The translations under genes were made by a program, and so were the position numbers. Positions 22,649 through 30,040 of a DNA stretch of 33,343 nt are shown piece after piece; positions within the stretch are counted from its first letter, which is position 1; every line of letters starts with the position of its first letter. The DNA comes from an archaeon (GTDB lineage Archaea > Hydrothermarchaeota > Hydrothermarchaeia > Hydrothermarchaeales > BMS3B), in the NCBI GenBank assembly GCA_026989875.1, contig JALSIP010000012.1, positions 1 through 33,343 on the forward strand, read 5' to 3'. The notes below the pieces were generated by a model, which saw nothing but the letters and a program-made list of their open reading frames with translations, had not been told where the DNA came from and ran no database searches.

Positions 22649-23593
22649 ATGAGGCTGATACTGCTGCTGCTCGGGCTGCTGCTGTTCTCCGGCTGTGCAG
22701 GCGGAAAAAGCGCTGAGCTCATGGATTATCCCGATGCCCACAGCTACGCTGCGGTTGTAACCATAGACACCGAGGTGGCGGGGGCTGAGGAGATTTCGGG
22801 AGTTGCGGAGGCGCTGCGGGATATGGGCATGAACGCCACCTTTTTTGTGGTTGCTGGATACTACACATCCGGGGAGAAGGCTCTTGAGCCTCTTCGTCAG
22901 TTTGAGGTTGCGAACATGGGATGGAATCAGAGGGAGTGGCAGAATGCAAGCCATGAGGAGCGCAGGCAGCAGGTGCTCAGGGCGCACGAGTGGTTCTCTG
23001 AGAGGAACTTCAGCGTGCGGGGCTTCAGGGCGCCCTACTACAACACCAGCGGCGAGGTGCTGCAGGTGCTCCGCAGGCTGGGATACGTGTATGACTCCTC
23101 CTTCTACTACGGGATTAAACCCTACATGGTGGACGGCATACTTGAGCTGCCTCCCAGCACCAACTACGACATATTCTGGGACCGGGACAAGCTGAGAATC
23201 GCAGGGATGGCAGCCTACCTGACCTTAGAGCGCGCCGGGGATGAGGGCGGCGTGTTTGTGTTCACCACCCACGCTGCAACCGCCTACAGGAGCCTGCAGG
23301 ACTTCAGGAGCTTCCTGCTTTACCTGAAGGAAAGTGGCGCCTGGGTGACCAGCGCGGGAGAGCTTGCGGAGTGGTACCTTGCCAGACAGAAGCTGGAGCT
23401 CAGCTTGGAGGGTGACGAGCTGGTGCTCAGGAATCGTGGCTCAAAGCCTGTCAGGGGTGCCACGGCGGCTGTGACGGGTGCCTCTGACGCGGTGGGGGCG
23501 GAGTACAGGGTGCTCAGAGATGGCAGGCTGTACGTGGTCTTCCCGGAGGTGCCTCCCGGAGGGGAGCGCAGGGTTAAGGTGGTGTGGAGATGA
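22649..23593 (+). CDS. Lipoprotein with a degenerate NodB/polysaccharide deacetylase-like domain
   Basis: About 314 residues. The ATG at 22649 begins MRLILLLLGLLLFSGCAGG, a lipoprotein signal with lipobox LFSGC (C16), so the protein should be anchored on the outer face of the membrane. A NodB-like barrel follows: AVVTIDTEVAGAEE (motif 1), ALRDMGMNATFFVVAGYY, then FEVANMGWNQREWQN where the two metal-binding histidines of motif 2 (HxxxH) are expected but are Asn and Trp, RGFRAPYYNTSG (motif 3), and VFVFTTHAAT (motif 5). The last 60 residues look like a beta domain. Loss of the motif 2 histidines argues against normal metal-dependent deacetylation; it may be a glycan-binding relative. Its TGA overlaps the trpA ATG by 4 bases. 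Confidence 0.78.
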   Translation: MRLILLLLGLLLFSGCAGGKSAELMDYPDAHSYAAVVTIDTEVAGAEEISGVAEALRDMGMNATFFVVAGYYTSGEKALEPLRQFEVANMGWNQREWQNASHEERRQQVLRAHEWFSERNFSVRGFRAPYYNTSGEVLQVLRRLGYVYDSSFYYGIKPYMVDGILELPPSTNYDIFWDRDKLRIAGMAAYLTLERAGDEGGVFVFTTHAATAYRSLQDFRSFLLYLKESGAWVTSAGELAEWYLARQKLELSLEGDELVLRNRGSKPVRGATAAVTGASDAVGAEYRVLRDGRLYVVFPEVPPGGERRVKVVWR

Positions 23594-24423
23594 GCAGGAT
23601 TGGTGAAAGGTTTGAGATGCTCAGGGAGAGGGGTGAGGGGGCGCTGGTGGGCTACCTCACCCTTGGCGACCCAACGCCGGAGGATTCGCTGAAGCTCGCC
23701 AGAGCGCTTGCTGAAGAGGTGGACGTGCTTGAGCTGGGGATACCCTTCTCAGACCCCATCGCCGACGGAAAAACCATTCAGGGTGCCACCGACAGGGCGC
23801 TGCGCGCGGGCACAACACCGGAGCACTGCTTCAGAATCGCAGAGGCTCTCAGGGCAGAAGGCACAGAGATACCGCTGGTGTTCATGACCTACTACAACAT
23901 AGTGCTTCAGTACGGAGAGGAGAGGTTCGTGGAGAGGTGCCGCAGGGTGGGGGTTGACGGGATTCTGGTCACTGACCTGCCGGTGGAGGAGGCGGAGGGA
24001 CTGCGCAGAATCTGCAGGAGGCACGGGGTGGACATGATTTTCCTCATCGCTCCGACGACCACGGAGAAGAGGGTGCAGAGAATAGTGAGGAAAGCCTCTG
24101 GCTTCCTGTACTTAGTGTCGCTGCTGGGCACAACAGGCGCAAGAGACAGGCTCAGCGAGCTTACCATAGAGAAAACGCGCTGGGCAAGGCGGTTTGCTGA
24201 CAGAATCCCTCTTGCCGTGGGCTTCGGAATATCAAAGCCTGAGCACGTGAGGGCGGTGCTGGATGCGGGTGCGGATGGCGTGGTGGTGGGGAGCGCCTTT
24301 GTCAGGCTGGTGGAGAGGTACGGTGCAGAGGCAGCACCCCATCTGGTGAGGCTTGCACGGGAGCTTAAGGGCGGCACGCTTTTGGACGTTAGGCTTGCGG
24401 GTGCAGAGAAGCAGGGGCTGTAG
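23590..24423 (+). CDS. trpA: Tryptophan synthase alpha subunit
   Basis: A 277-residue TIM barrel. The catalytic Glu48 and Asp59 lie in LELGIPFSDPIADGKTIQ, and the rest of the signature is visible: FMTYYNIVLQYGEERF, GILVTDLPVEEAEGL, IFLIAPTTTEKR, FLYLVSLLGTTGAR, VGFGISKPEHVRAV, and GVVVGSAFVRLVE. The ATG at 23590 overlaps the preceding lipoprotein stop (ATGA) with GGTGG upstream. TrpA cleaves indole-glycerol phosphate to indole for TrpB. No trpB or other trp gene is in the window, which is unusual since trpA normally follows trpB. The last three codons (GGG CTG TAG) are also the first ten bases of the tRNA-Pro gene. Confidence 0.96.
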   Translation: MSRIGERFEMLRERGEGALVGYLTLGDPTPEDSLKLARALAEEVDVLELGIPFSDPIADGKTIQGATDRALRAGTTPEHCFRIAEALRAEGTEIPLVFMTYYNIVLQYGEERFVERCRRVGVDGILVTDLPVEEAEGLRRICRRHGVDMIFLIAPTTTEKRVQRIVRKASGFLYLVSLLGTTGARDRLSELTIEKTRWARRFADRIPLAVGFGISKPEHVRAVLDAGADGVVVGSAFVRLVERYGAEAAPHLVRLARELKGGTLLDVRLAGAEKQGL

Positions 24424-24487
24424 GGTAGCCTGGTCATCCTCGCGGCTTTGGGAGCCGTGGACTCCGGTTCAAATCCGGGCAGCCCCA
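24414..24487 (+). tRNA. tRNA-Pro (anticodon UGG)
   Basis: A 74-base cloverleaf can be folded by hand. The acceptor GGGGCTG pairs perfectly with CAGCCCC (24480-24486), with discriminator A at 24487. The D-arm contains GGGTAGCCTGGTCATCCT with the usual A14, G15 and GG. The anticodon stem is GCGGC/GCCGT around the loop TTTGGGA (24447-24453), giving anticodon TGG. The variable region is GGAC, and the T-arm is TCCGG-TTCAAAT-CCGGG. There is no intron and no encoded CCA. Its first ten bases are within the trpA coding sequence, and no clear TATA element is seen upstream inside trpA, so it may be processed from a trpA transcript. Confidence 0.93.
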
Positions 24488-24497
24488 TAGCAAACAC

Positions 24498-25556
24498 TCA
24501 TACACCAAATCTGAGCAGCGCTGCAAGCCCGCCAATCGCCTCAAGCCGCTCACCCGCCTCGTGCTCTGTGCTCACTATGAGCACCTTTGCCCTCACCCCC
24601 TTAGCCCGCTCAATCAGCGAGTCGCTTTCTGGGCTCCTCCTCAGGAAGGCATCGCTTATGAGCAGCACCTCCACCGCGCCGTAGTCTATGGCTCTGCTCA
24701 CCTCCTCGGTGCCGTAGGCTGCCAGCCCATCCCTGGCAAGCTCCGCATAGAAGCGCTCCACCAGCGCCGTCTCTTCCGAGATTCTGCTCTCCTCTAAGAT
24801 GCGCTCTATCACGCGGCGCTTCAGAACCTCCTGCACGGCACTTCTGCCGCTGCAGCCCGTGCCCTCGGTGTGGCAGCGCTTCGCCAGCTCGGGATGGCGC
24901 TCTTTAATCACTTCCAGAAGCGAATCCTTCCAGAACCCTGGACCAGCGAGCACAACCGCCTCAACAGCCTCCTTTTTCACCACCTCTGCAATCTTATCTG
25001 CGGCTTCCGCATAGAACCTCCTCACACCTGCCTCGTGCTCCTTCGCATACCGCTTGCCAGAAATGCTTGCCGAGACCCTTGCCACGTAGTCTACGCCGTA
25101 CCTCCGCACTATGGCGAGCTCTGCCTCACCCTCCTCCACCGCCACTATTAGCACCTTAGCCTCCCTTGAGGCTTTCTCAGCTTCTGCCAGGCGCTCCAGG
25201 TGCCACCTCCTCCACACCTTCTTCTGAACAGTTACGACATCACCCGGCTTGAGCTCAATGGTCTGGTGGGAGCCGAAGGAGACCAGCTCCTCAGGGCCTG
25301 AAATGATTTCACCCGTAATCCTGAGACGCATCGCATAGCTCGTGAACTCCACCTGCTTCACCCGTATCCCGAGAAACATGCGCACCCTCTCCCCCCTGTC
25401 CGCACGGGTGCGCTCCTCATCTCTGATCCTGCGATAGGCGGTGCCGTACACCGCATCCCCCTCCTCTATTATGCTCTTCAGATACCAAAGGTCATCTACG
25501 CTCTCAGGACGGAGCTTTATCCTGCCATCCCTGAGGTCCCGGTGGAGGATTTTCAT
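24498..25556 (-). CDS. pelA: Pelota (Dom34) mRNA surveillance protein
   Basis: The start at 25556 (MKILHRDLRDGRIKLRPESVDDLWYL) gives 352 residues, the usual length; the track start 30 codons upstream has no homology support. Domain order is an N-terminal Sm-like domain (to about residue 130, including QTIELKPGDVVTVQKKVW), a central RNase H-like domain (about 135-265, VLIVAVEEGEAELAIVRRYGV, VVLAGPGFWKDSLLEVIKE), and a C-terminal L7Ae-like domain (about 270-352, AIDYGAVEVLLISDAFLR, VLIVSTEHEAGERLEAIGGLAALLRF). It resembles release factor aRF1 but lacks a GGQ motif. With aEF1A/ABCE1 it rescues stalled ribosomes. It is convergent with tRNA-Pro, with a 10-base gap. Confidence 0.96.
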   Translation of the reverse strand: MKILHRDLRDGRIKLRPESVDDLWYLKSIIEEGDAVYGTAYRRIRDEERTRADRGERVRMFLGIRVKQVEFTSYAMRLRITGEIISGPEELVSFGSHQTIELKPGDVVTVQKKVWRRWHLERLAEAEKASREAKVLIVAVEEGEAELAIVRRYGVDYVARVSASISGKRYAKEHEAGVRRFYAEAADKIAEVVKKEAVEAVVLAGPGFWKDSLLEVIKERHPELAKRCHTEGTGCSGRSAVQEVLKRRVIERILEESRISEETALVERFYAELARDGLAAYGTEEVSRAIDYGAVEVLLISDAFLRRSPESDSLIERAKGVRAKVLIVSTEHEAGERLEAIGGLAALLRFGV

Positions 25557-25662
25557 GCCTTTAATTAGCGGGTGGGAGAAGATAAAGCTTAGCGGTTCGC
25601 TGTGGTATGGGCACAGGCAGGCACATATATGCTTTCCAATGCTCACATCCTGTTAAAAGGCA

Positions 25663-27012
25663 ATGGTGCTGCTATACTACCTCGGCACCATCCTGCTGAG
25701 CACGGGGGTGCTCCTCCTGCTTCCCGCAGCTTCAGCACCGCTCCTCGGCGAACCCCGTGCGCTGCCCGTGTTCCTGGCTCCTGCCCTGCTCTGCATCTTC
25801 TCCGGCTGTTTTCTGCGTGGGCTCTCATCTGCAGGGGTGCCAGAGCGTCTTACTGCATTTAAAGTGGCAGCACTCGGCTGGCTTCTGGCAGCGTTTGCGG
25901 GCAGCCTGCCCTACCTGCTATTCCTGCATTCAGGGGTTGTGGACGCCTACTTTGAGGCTATGTCGGGCTTCACCACCACAGGCATTAGCGTGCTGAATCC
26001 CGGGCAGATGCCCAGGAGTCTGGTATTCTGGCGTAGCCTGACAGAGTGGGCAGGGGGCGTGGGCATTGTGGTGCTGATGCTCGCCTTCTTTCAGCCTGTG
26101 GGGGCTGCGGTCAGGCTGTATCCAGCCGAGGCAAGAAGCGAGCGGCTTGAGCCGAGTATGCTGAGAACCACCTGGAAGATACTGTACATCTACGTCACCC
26201 TCACCCTGGCAGCGATTCTGGTGCTGTACCTGAGCGGTGATGGCGTTTTCAGGGCGGTGAACCATGCCCTCACAGCGGTATCCACGGGAGGGTTCTCAAT
26301 CACTTCAGGAGGATTCGCAGATTCTCCATATGCCACGAGGCTTGCGATTATACCCTTCATGCTGGCAGGGGGCATGAGCTTTGCGCTTCACAGCCGGGTG
26401 ATGGGAGGGGAGTTCAGGAGGTTTATCACCGACCAGGAGGTGCTGGGGATTCTTCTGGTGGTGCTCCTGCTCTCGGGTGCCCTGCACCTTCTGGGCGTGA
26501 GTCTGCTGGATGCTGTGTTCACAGCGGTCTCTGCCATAACCACCACAGGCTTCACCACCCTGGACATCTCAGGCATGAGCGACACCGCAAAGTATCTGCT
26601 GCTTCTCGTGATGCTTGTGGGCGGCTGCACAGGCTCAACCGCAGGCGGAATAAAGATGTTCAGGGCGCTGGTGGTTTTGAAGAGCGCTGAATGGCACCTC
26701 CGCAGGTTTGTGGCACCCAGAGGCGAGCTGCTTCCCCTGAGGCTGAGGGGAAGGAAGACAGAAGAGGAGGTGCTCGCAAGCCTAACCTTCGTGCTCCTGT
26801 ACTTAGGCACGGCTGCTGCCGGGGTGCTTGTTTTCATGCTGCAGGGGCACAGCATGATGGAGGCTGCCTTCACCGTGCTCTCCGCCCAGGGAAATAACGG
26901 ACTCACCGTGCTCTCAGATTACACTGCGCCTGAAGAGGTGCTCATGATACTGCACATGTGGATGGGCAGACTTGAGCTCATCCCCGTGCTTGCCCTTCTG
27001 ATGCGGGAGTAG
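25663..27012 (+). CDS. TrkH/KtrB-type potassium uptake membrane protein
   Basis: A 449-residue polytopic protein with the four pore-loop repeats of the Trk/Ktr/HKT family: MSGFTTTGISVLNPG, TAVSTGGFSITSGGFADS, SAITTTGFTTLDISGMS and SAQGNNGLTVLSD. GGCTGSTAGGIKMFRALVVLK lies in the third linker, as in TrkH. The number and order of repeats match a full-length protein. It moves K+ (or Na+) across the cell membrane. It usually works with a cytosolic TrkA/KtrA nucleotide-binding subunit, which is not in this window. The ATG has AAAAGG just before it. It is divergent from pelota with about 106 bases between them and convergent with the tandem Usp gene, ending 3 bases from its stop. Confidence 0.93.
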   Translation: MVLLYYLGTILLSTGVLLLLPAASAPLLGEPRALPVFLAPALLCIFSGCFLRGLSSAGVPERLTAFKVAALGWLLAAFAGSLPYLLFLHSGVVDAYFEAMSGFTTTGISVLNPGQMPRSLVFWRSLTEWAGGVGIVVLMLAFFQPVGAAVRLYPAEARSERLEPSMLRTTWKILYIYVTLTLAAILVLYLSGDGVFRAVNHALTAVSTGGFSITSGGFADSPYATRLAIIPFMLAGGMSFALHSRVMGGEFRRFITDQEVLGILLVVLLLSGALHLLGVSLLDAVFTAVSAITTTGFTTLDISGMSDTAKYLLLLVMLVGGCTGSTAGGIKMFRALVVLKSAEWHLRRFVAPRGELLPLRLRGRKTEEEVLASLTFVLLYLGTAAAGVLVFMLQGHSMMEAAFTVLSAQGNNGLTVLSDYTAPEEVLMILHMWMGRLELIPVLALLMRE

Positions 27013-27014
27013 CG

Positions 27015-27935
27015 CTACCCCCTCACCACAACCACCGGCTTGGTAGCCTGGCATATCACCCCGCCGGTGACGCTGCCTATGAGAAACCTGCTGATGTGCC
27101 CCATGCCCCTGGTGCCCATGACCACCATCCCGTACCCCCCGCGCTCCATCTCGCCCAGAATCTCCTTCACCGGGTCGCCTGAAACCACCCTCACATCGTG
27201 CTGGCTTTCAGCGGGTAGAAGGGTCCTCAGGTGCTCCTCAGCAGCGGCTGCATACTCGGAAATCAGCCTGCGCTTCTCCTCATCACCCAGACCGCTGAGC
27301 GATGAGAAGTACCTCACTGCGGGCTCGTTGACCACGTGGAAGAGCTGCAGGCTGGCGCCGAGGCGGGATGCCAGGCTGGAGGCTGCCTCTATAACCGCCT
27401 TTGAAGCACCTGAGTGGTCCAGGGGGACGAGGATGCGCTTTACCTCCCCGGGGAACTCGGAGCGAGGGCCGACCACCATGACAGGCATGCGGGCGCTCCT
27501 CATCACCTTGTCCGCGGTGCTCCCGAGCGCAACCCTGCTGCCCAGGCGCAGCGAGCCCATTATTATCATCTCCGCCCCCCAGCTCTCCGCCTCCCTGACG
27601 ATCTCCACAGCAGGTTCGCCCTTGCGCACCGCGAAGCCCACCCTGAGCCCCTCGTGGGGAATGTTGTCCACCTCCTCTCTGATGTGCTCCAGAGTCTCCG
27701 CGGCGCTGCGGTCTATCTGCTTTTCAAGCCGCCTCGCCAGCTCACCGACCTCGCAGGCGCCCTTCCTGCAGGAGAGCACCTCGTCCATCTTGGTGAACTC
27801 CTCAAGCTCTGTGGTGTCAGCAACGTAGAGCACCCTGAGCTCTTCGGCGCCGAGGCGTGCCGCAAGCCCCACGGCATGCGCAATAACCCGCCTGGAGTGC
27901 TCGGAGCCGTCGGTGCTCACGAGAAGCCTCCTCAT
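27015..27935 (-). CDS. Tandem-domain universal stress protein
   Basis: 306 residues with two Usp domains. The first (about 1-155) begins RRLLVSTDGSEHSRRVIAHAV and contains EMIIMGSLRLGSRVALGSTADKVMRSARMPVMVVGP. The second (about 165-306) begins KRILVPLDHSGASKAVIEAAS and ends MVVMGTRGMGHISRFLIGSVTGGVICQATKPVVVVRG, carrying the full ATP-binding signature G-x2-G-x9-G-S. The insert EVLSCRKGACEVGELARR in domain 1 contains a C-x5-C pair that could be redox sensitive. The ATG at 27935 overlaps the TauE stop by one base (TGATG), with ribosome site GGAGG. It is the last gene of the usp-TauE-usp operon. I infer a stress-response role, possibly linked to the adjacent transporters. Confidence 0.92.
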   Translation of the reverse strand: MRRLLVSTDGSEHSRRVIAHAVGLAARLGAEELRVLYVADTTELEEFTKMDEVLSCRKGACEVGELARRLEKQIDRSAAETLEHIREEVDNIPHEGLRVGFAVRKGEPAVEIVREAESWGAEMIIMGSLRLGSRVALGSTADKVMRSARMPVMVVGPRSEFPGEVKRILVPLDHSGASKAVIEAASSLASRLGASLQLFHVVNEPAVRYFSSLSGLGDEEKRRLISEYAAAAEEHLRTLLPAESQHDVRVVSGDPVKEILGEMERGGYGMVVMGTRGMGHISRFLIGSVTGGVICQATKPVVVVRG

Positions 27936-28855
27936 CACGCACCTCCGAGAGCGCCCCCTGTAAGGGCGTTCTTTATCATGAGCGCACCCACGAAGAGCAT
28001 GAGCACCCCGAAGACCTTCTTGAGGGTGGAGGTGGGTAGATGCCTGTTCAGCCTGGCGCCTATGAAGGTGCCCGCTATGCCGCCTGCCATCAGGAGACCG
28101 CCTATAACCGGGTCAACGTAACCACCCATGAAATAGGTTGCGGTGCCAACGGTGGCTGAGGCGATTATCTGGGTGAGGTCTGTGCCCACTGCCACCTTCA
28201 TGGGAATGCCCAAGAACACCAAACCTGGAACCAGCAGGAAGCCGCCGCCCACGCCCAGAAGCCCGGAGGAGAAGCCCACCGCACCGCCCAGCATGAAGAC
28301 CTGGGGCAGGTTGATGGTGTACTCGGCTATCTTTGTCTTCCTGTATATCTTCATGGGCACAGGCAGCACCATGCCAACATGCAGAAATCTGGCGAGGTGA
28401 TGGAGGGTGCGCCCGATGCGGGTTTCACGGGCTGCAGAAGCTGCGTGCTCGCTGGTTTCGGAGCCTGAGCGCATGAACTTGAGGGCTATGAGGATTACAA
28501 AAACACCAAACACCACCTTGAGCACGGTATTGGGCACGTGCTGCGCAAACCTGGCACCCACAAAAGCCATGGAGGAGCCCGAGACCATGAGTATGAGCGC
28601 CAGCTTCAGGTCAGAGGAGCCGTACCTGTAGTGCTGCAGTGCACCGGAGGCTGCTATGCCTGTGACCTGAAAGAGGCTGGTGCCTATTGCCATCTTTATG
28701 GGCAGCCTGAGGTAGAGGGTGAGAAAGGGCACGATGAGCGTGCCTCCTCCAGCCCCGAGCATGCCGGTGATGCAGCCCACAAGCACGCCGTAAAGCAGCA
28801 CCAGCAGCACATTCACGTCTATGTTTGAGAAGGCAGAGTGAATCACAAAGACCAT
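27935..28855 (-). CDS. TauE/SafE-family membrane permease
   Basis: About 306 residues with eight hydrophobic segments in two repeats. Each repeat has the TauE/SafE glycine-rich signature: GVLVGCITGMLGAGGGTLIVPFLTLYLRLPIKMAIGTSLF and GAVGFSSGLLGVGGGFLLVPGLVFLGIPMKVAVGTDLTQ. A cytoplasmic linker (about 120-170, GSETSEHAASAARETRIGRTL) separates them. The start at 28855 (MVFVIHSAF) has GAGGTGGTGAG upstream; the track start is 10 codons earlier. These proteins export sulfite, thiosulfate-related or organosulfonate anions, and the substrate is unknown here. It sits between two Usp genes in one operon, 10 bases after the upstream stop. Confidence 0.92.
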   Translation of the reverse strand: MVFVIHSAFSNIDVNVLLVLLYGVLVGCITGMLGAGGGTLIVPFLTLYLRLPIKMAIGTSLFQVTGIAASGALQHYRYGSSDLKLALILMVSGSSMAFVGARFAQHVPNTVLKVVFGVFVILIALKFMRSGSETSEHAASAARETRIGRTLHHLARFLHVGMVLPVPMKIYRKTKIAEYTINLPQVFMLGGAVGFSSGLLGVGGGFLLVPGLVFLGIPMKVAVGTDLTQIIASATVGTATYFMGGYVDPVIGGLLMAGGIAGTFIGARLNRHLPTSTLKKVFGVLMLFVGALMIKNALTGGALGGA

Positions 28856-28865
28856 GCTCACCACC

Positions 28866-29369
28866 TCATCGCAGCAGCGCTGCACTCAGAAGAGACTTCA
28901 CGGGCATTCTGTCAATTATCATGCTGTAAAGGCTGCTTCTGGTGTTGTAGGGCATTAAAATCACGGGAGCATCACACTTTTTAGCCAGTCTGCTTGCAGG
29001 AATGCCAAAGGGCACAACACCCACCGCGTTCGTCTCCCTCACAGCCTTAGATGCCTCAAGAACAGGGTCACCTATGCCGGCAATGCCAGTGCACCTGACA
29101 CCCTGCTTCCTGCAGAGCTCCCTGAGAGCGTCAACAACCGCCTGCGCCCTCTCAATGCAGCCTTCGGTGATGAATTTCTTCCTTTCATGCACTGTGAAGA
29201 ACTCATCATCAGCGAGACAGGCATTCTTTACAGTTTTCCTGTTCGCAACACATACCGCATAAATATCTGCTCTGAATCGCTTGACCCAATCAACCGCATA
29301 TTTTGAAATTGAATTCACCGTATCATACGCTTTTAAATCAATTGCAAATACGACAGTGGGGGTTCCCAT
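28866..29369 (-). CDS. Divergent universal stress protein-like protein
   Basis: About 167 residues. The N-terminal strand TVVFAIDLKAYDTVNSISKYAVDWVKRF, the middle strand ADIYAVCVANR, and the closing AVGVVPFGIPASRLAKKCDAPVILMPYNTRSS follow a Usp-like alternating fold, but the ATP-binding glycine signature is replaced (PFGIPASRLAKKC). About 20 residues follow the core. Five cysteines are present, more than in the other Usp proteins here. The ATG at 29369 has the ribosome site GAGGTGG, 7 bases away. It is the first gene of the minus operon usp-TauE-usp and is more AT-rich than its neighbours downstream. The Usp assignment is moderate. Confidence 0.72.
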   Translation of the reverse strand: MGTPTVVFAIDLKAYDTVNSISKYAVDWVKRFRADIYAVCVANRKTVKNACLADDEFFTVHERKKFITEGCIERAQAVVDALRELCRKQGVRCTGIAGIGDPVLEASKAVRETNAVGVVPFGIPASRLAKKCDAPVILMPYNTRSSLYSMIIDRMPVKSLLSAALLR

Positions 29370-29412
29370 GTTATCCACCTCGTTCAGTGTATGATGGTGG
29401 ATAAAACACGCA

Positions 29413-29545
29413 TAATACTTATTTTTTATCCGAAAATCATTTCAAAATGATTTAAAAGTCAGATAAACGTCATTTACATGATTTTTACATCTCTTTTCAC
29501 ACATTTCCCAAACTAATCCAGTTACAGTTAAATTTTTATTTGCAA
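29413..29545. promoter_or_regulatory. Divergent control region of the right-hand usp operon and winged-helix gene
   Basis: The 242 bases between the divergent genes are AT-rich. On minus, ATAAAAAATAAG (about 29415-29427) is a likely TATA element for the usp operon. Immediately upstream of it is a perfect 9-2-9 palindrome, AAATCATTTCAAAATGATTT (29434-29453), a good candidate binding site for the adjacent winged-helix protein. On plus, TTAAATTTTTATTTG (about 29528-29542) is a candidate TATA element for the regulator gene. A further half-site, ATGATTTTTAC, lies at about 29478. Confidence 0.55.
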
Positions 29546-29611
29546 TCTTTTAGTGTTAGCTGTGTAAAACTGGCAGGCAATAGTGGTAATTCCATGGAGA
29601 TTTAAGGGGAT

Positions 29612-29896
29612 ATGAACAAAAAGCTGCTATGGTGGATATTTGCAGTAACCAAGGGTGGCACGGTCAGAGCAAAAATCGTGAAGAGGCTCAGAGACAGGCC
29701 ATCCACCACAAGCCAGCTTGCAAGAGAGTTCAATCTGACATATCAGGACATAAGGTATCATCTCAGAATTCTGAAGGAGCACAATCTGGTTGAATCAAGC
29801 AACACTTCCATTGCGGTTTACTTTGTGACAGATGAAATGGAGAGGAACTGGGATGAGTTCATGAGAATCCTGAAGGCTATCAGGGGCTCTGAGTGA
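29612..29896 (+). CDS. ArsR-like winged-helix transcriptional regulator, paralogue of 2232-2525
   Basis: A 94-residue single-domain protein, MNKKLLWWIFAVTKGGTVRAKIVKRLRDRPSTTSQLAREF, with the recognition region TYQDIRYHLRILKEHNLVES and wing SIAVYFVTDEMERNWDEFM. It aligns end to end with the regulator at 2232-2525, about half of the residues being identical, including the LLWWIF start and the WDEF near the C-terminus. Silent positions have diverged, so the duplication is not recent. No metal-binding cysteines are present. The ATG has AAGGGG at a good distance. It is divergent from the usp-TauE-usp operon, which it probably controls through the palindrome at 29434-29453 (inference). Confidence 0.87.
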   Translation: MNKKLLWWIFAVTKGGTVRAKIVKRLRDRPSTTSQLAREFNLTYQDIRYHLRILKEHNLVESSNTSIAVYFVTDEMERNWDEFMRILKAIRGSE

Positions 29897-29967
29897 GGTG
29901 TCCTGCAGGCTCTGCATATTCACCTGCCACTGGATGCTCAGAATTACGCGTGGGTTTTCTAACCTTT

Positions 29968-29993
29968 CGTTATAAAAACTTTAATCTCGTTAT
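29968..29993 (+). promoter_or_regulatory. Promoter of the grpE-dnaK-dnaJ operon
   Basis: TTATAAAAACTTTAA (about 29970-29984) is a strong archaeal TATA-like element, predicting a start near 29998 and a leader of about 43 bases before grpE. It is bracketed by two CGTTAT direct repeats (29968-29973 and 29988-29993), 20 bases apart, which could bind a heat-shock regulator on one face of the helix. Confidence 0.5.
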
Positions 29994-30040
29994 GCCGGGT
30001 TCAGGAGTTAGCTTACGTTGTTTCTTGTCCCGGTGGTGGT

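Noticed and set aside
24414-24487. tRNA-Pro as an integration site for a mobile element
   Set aside because: No integrase gene, no repeated tRNA 3' end and no foreign-looking block was seen beside it.
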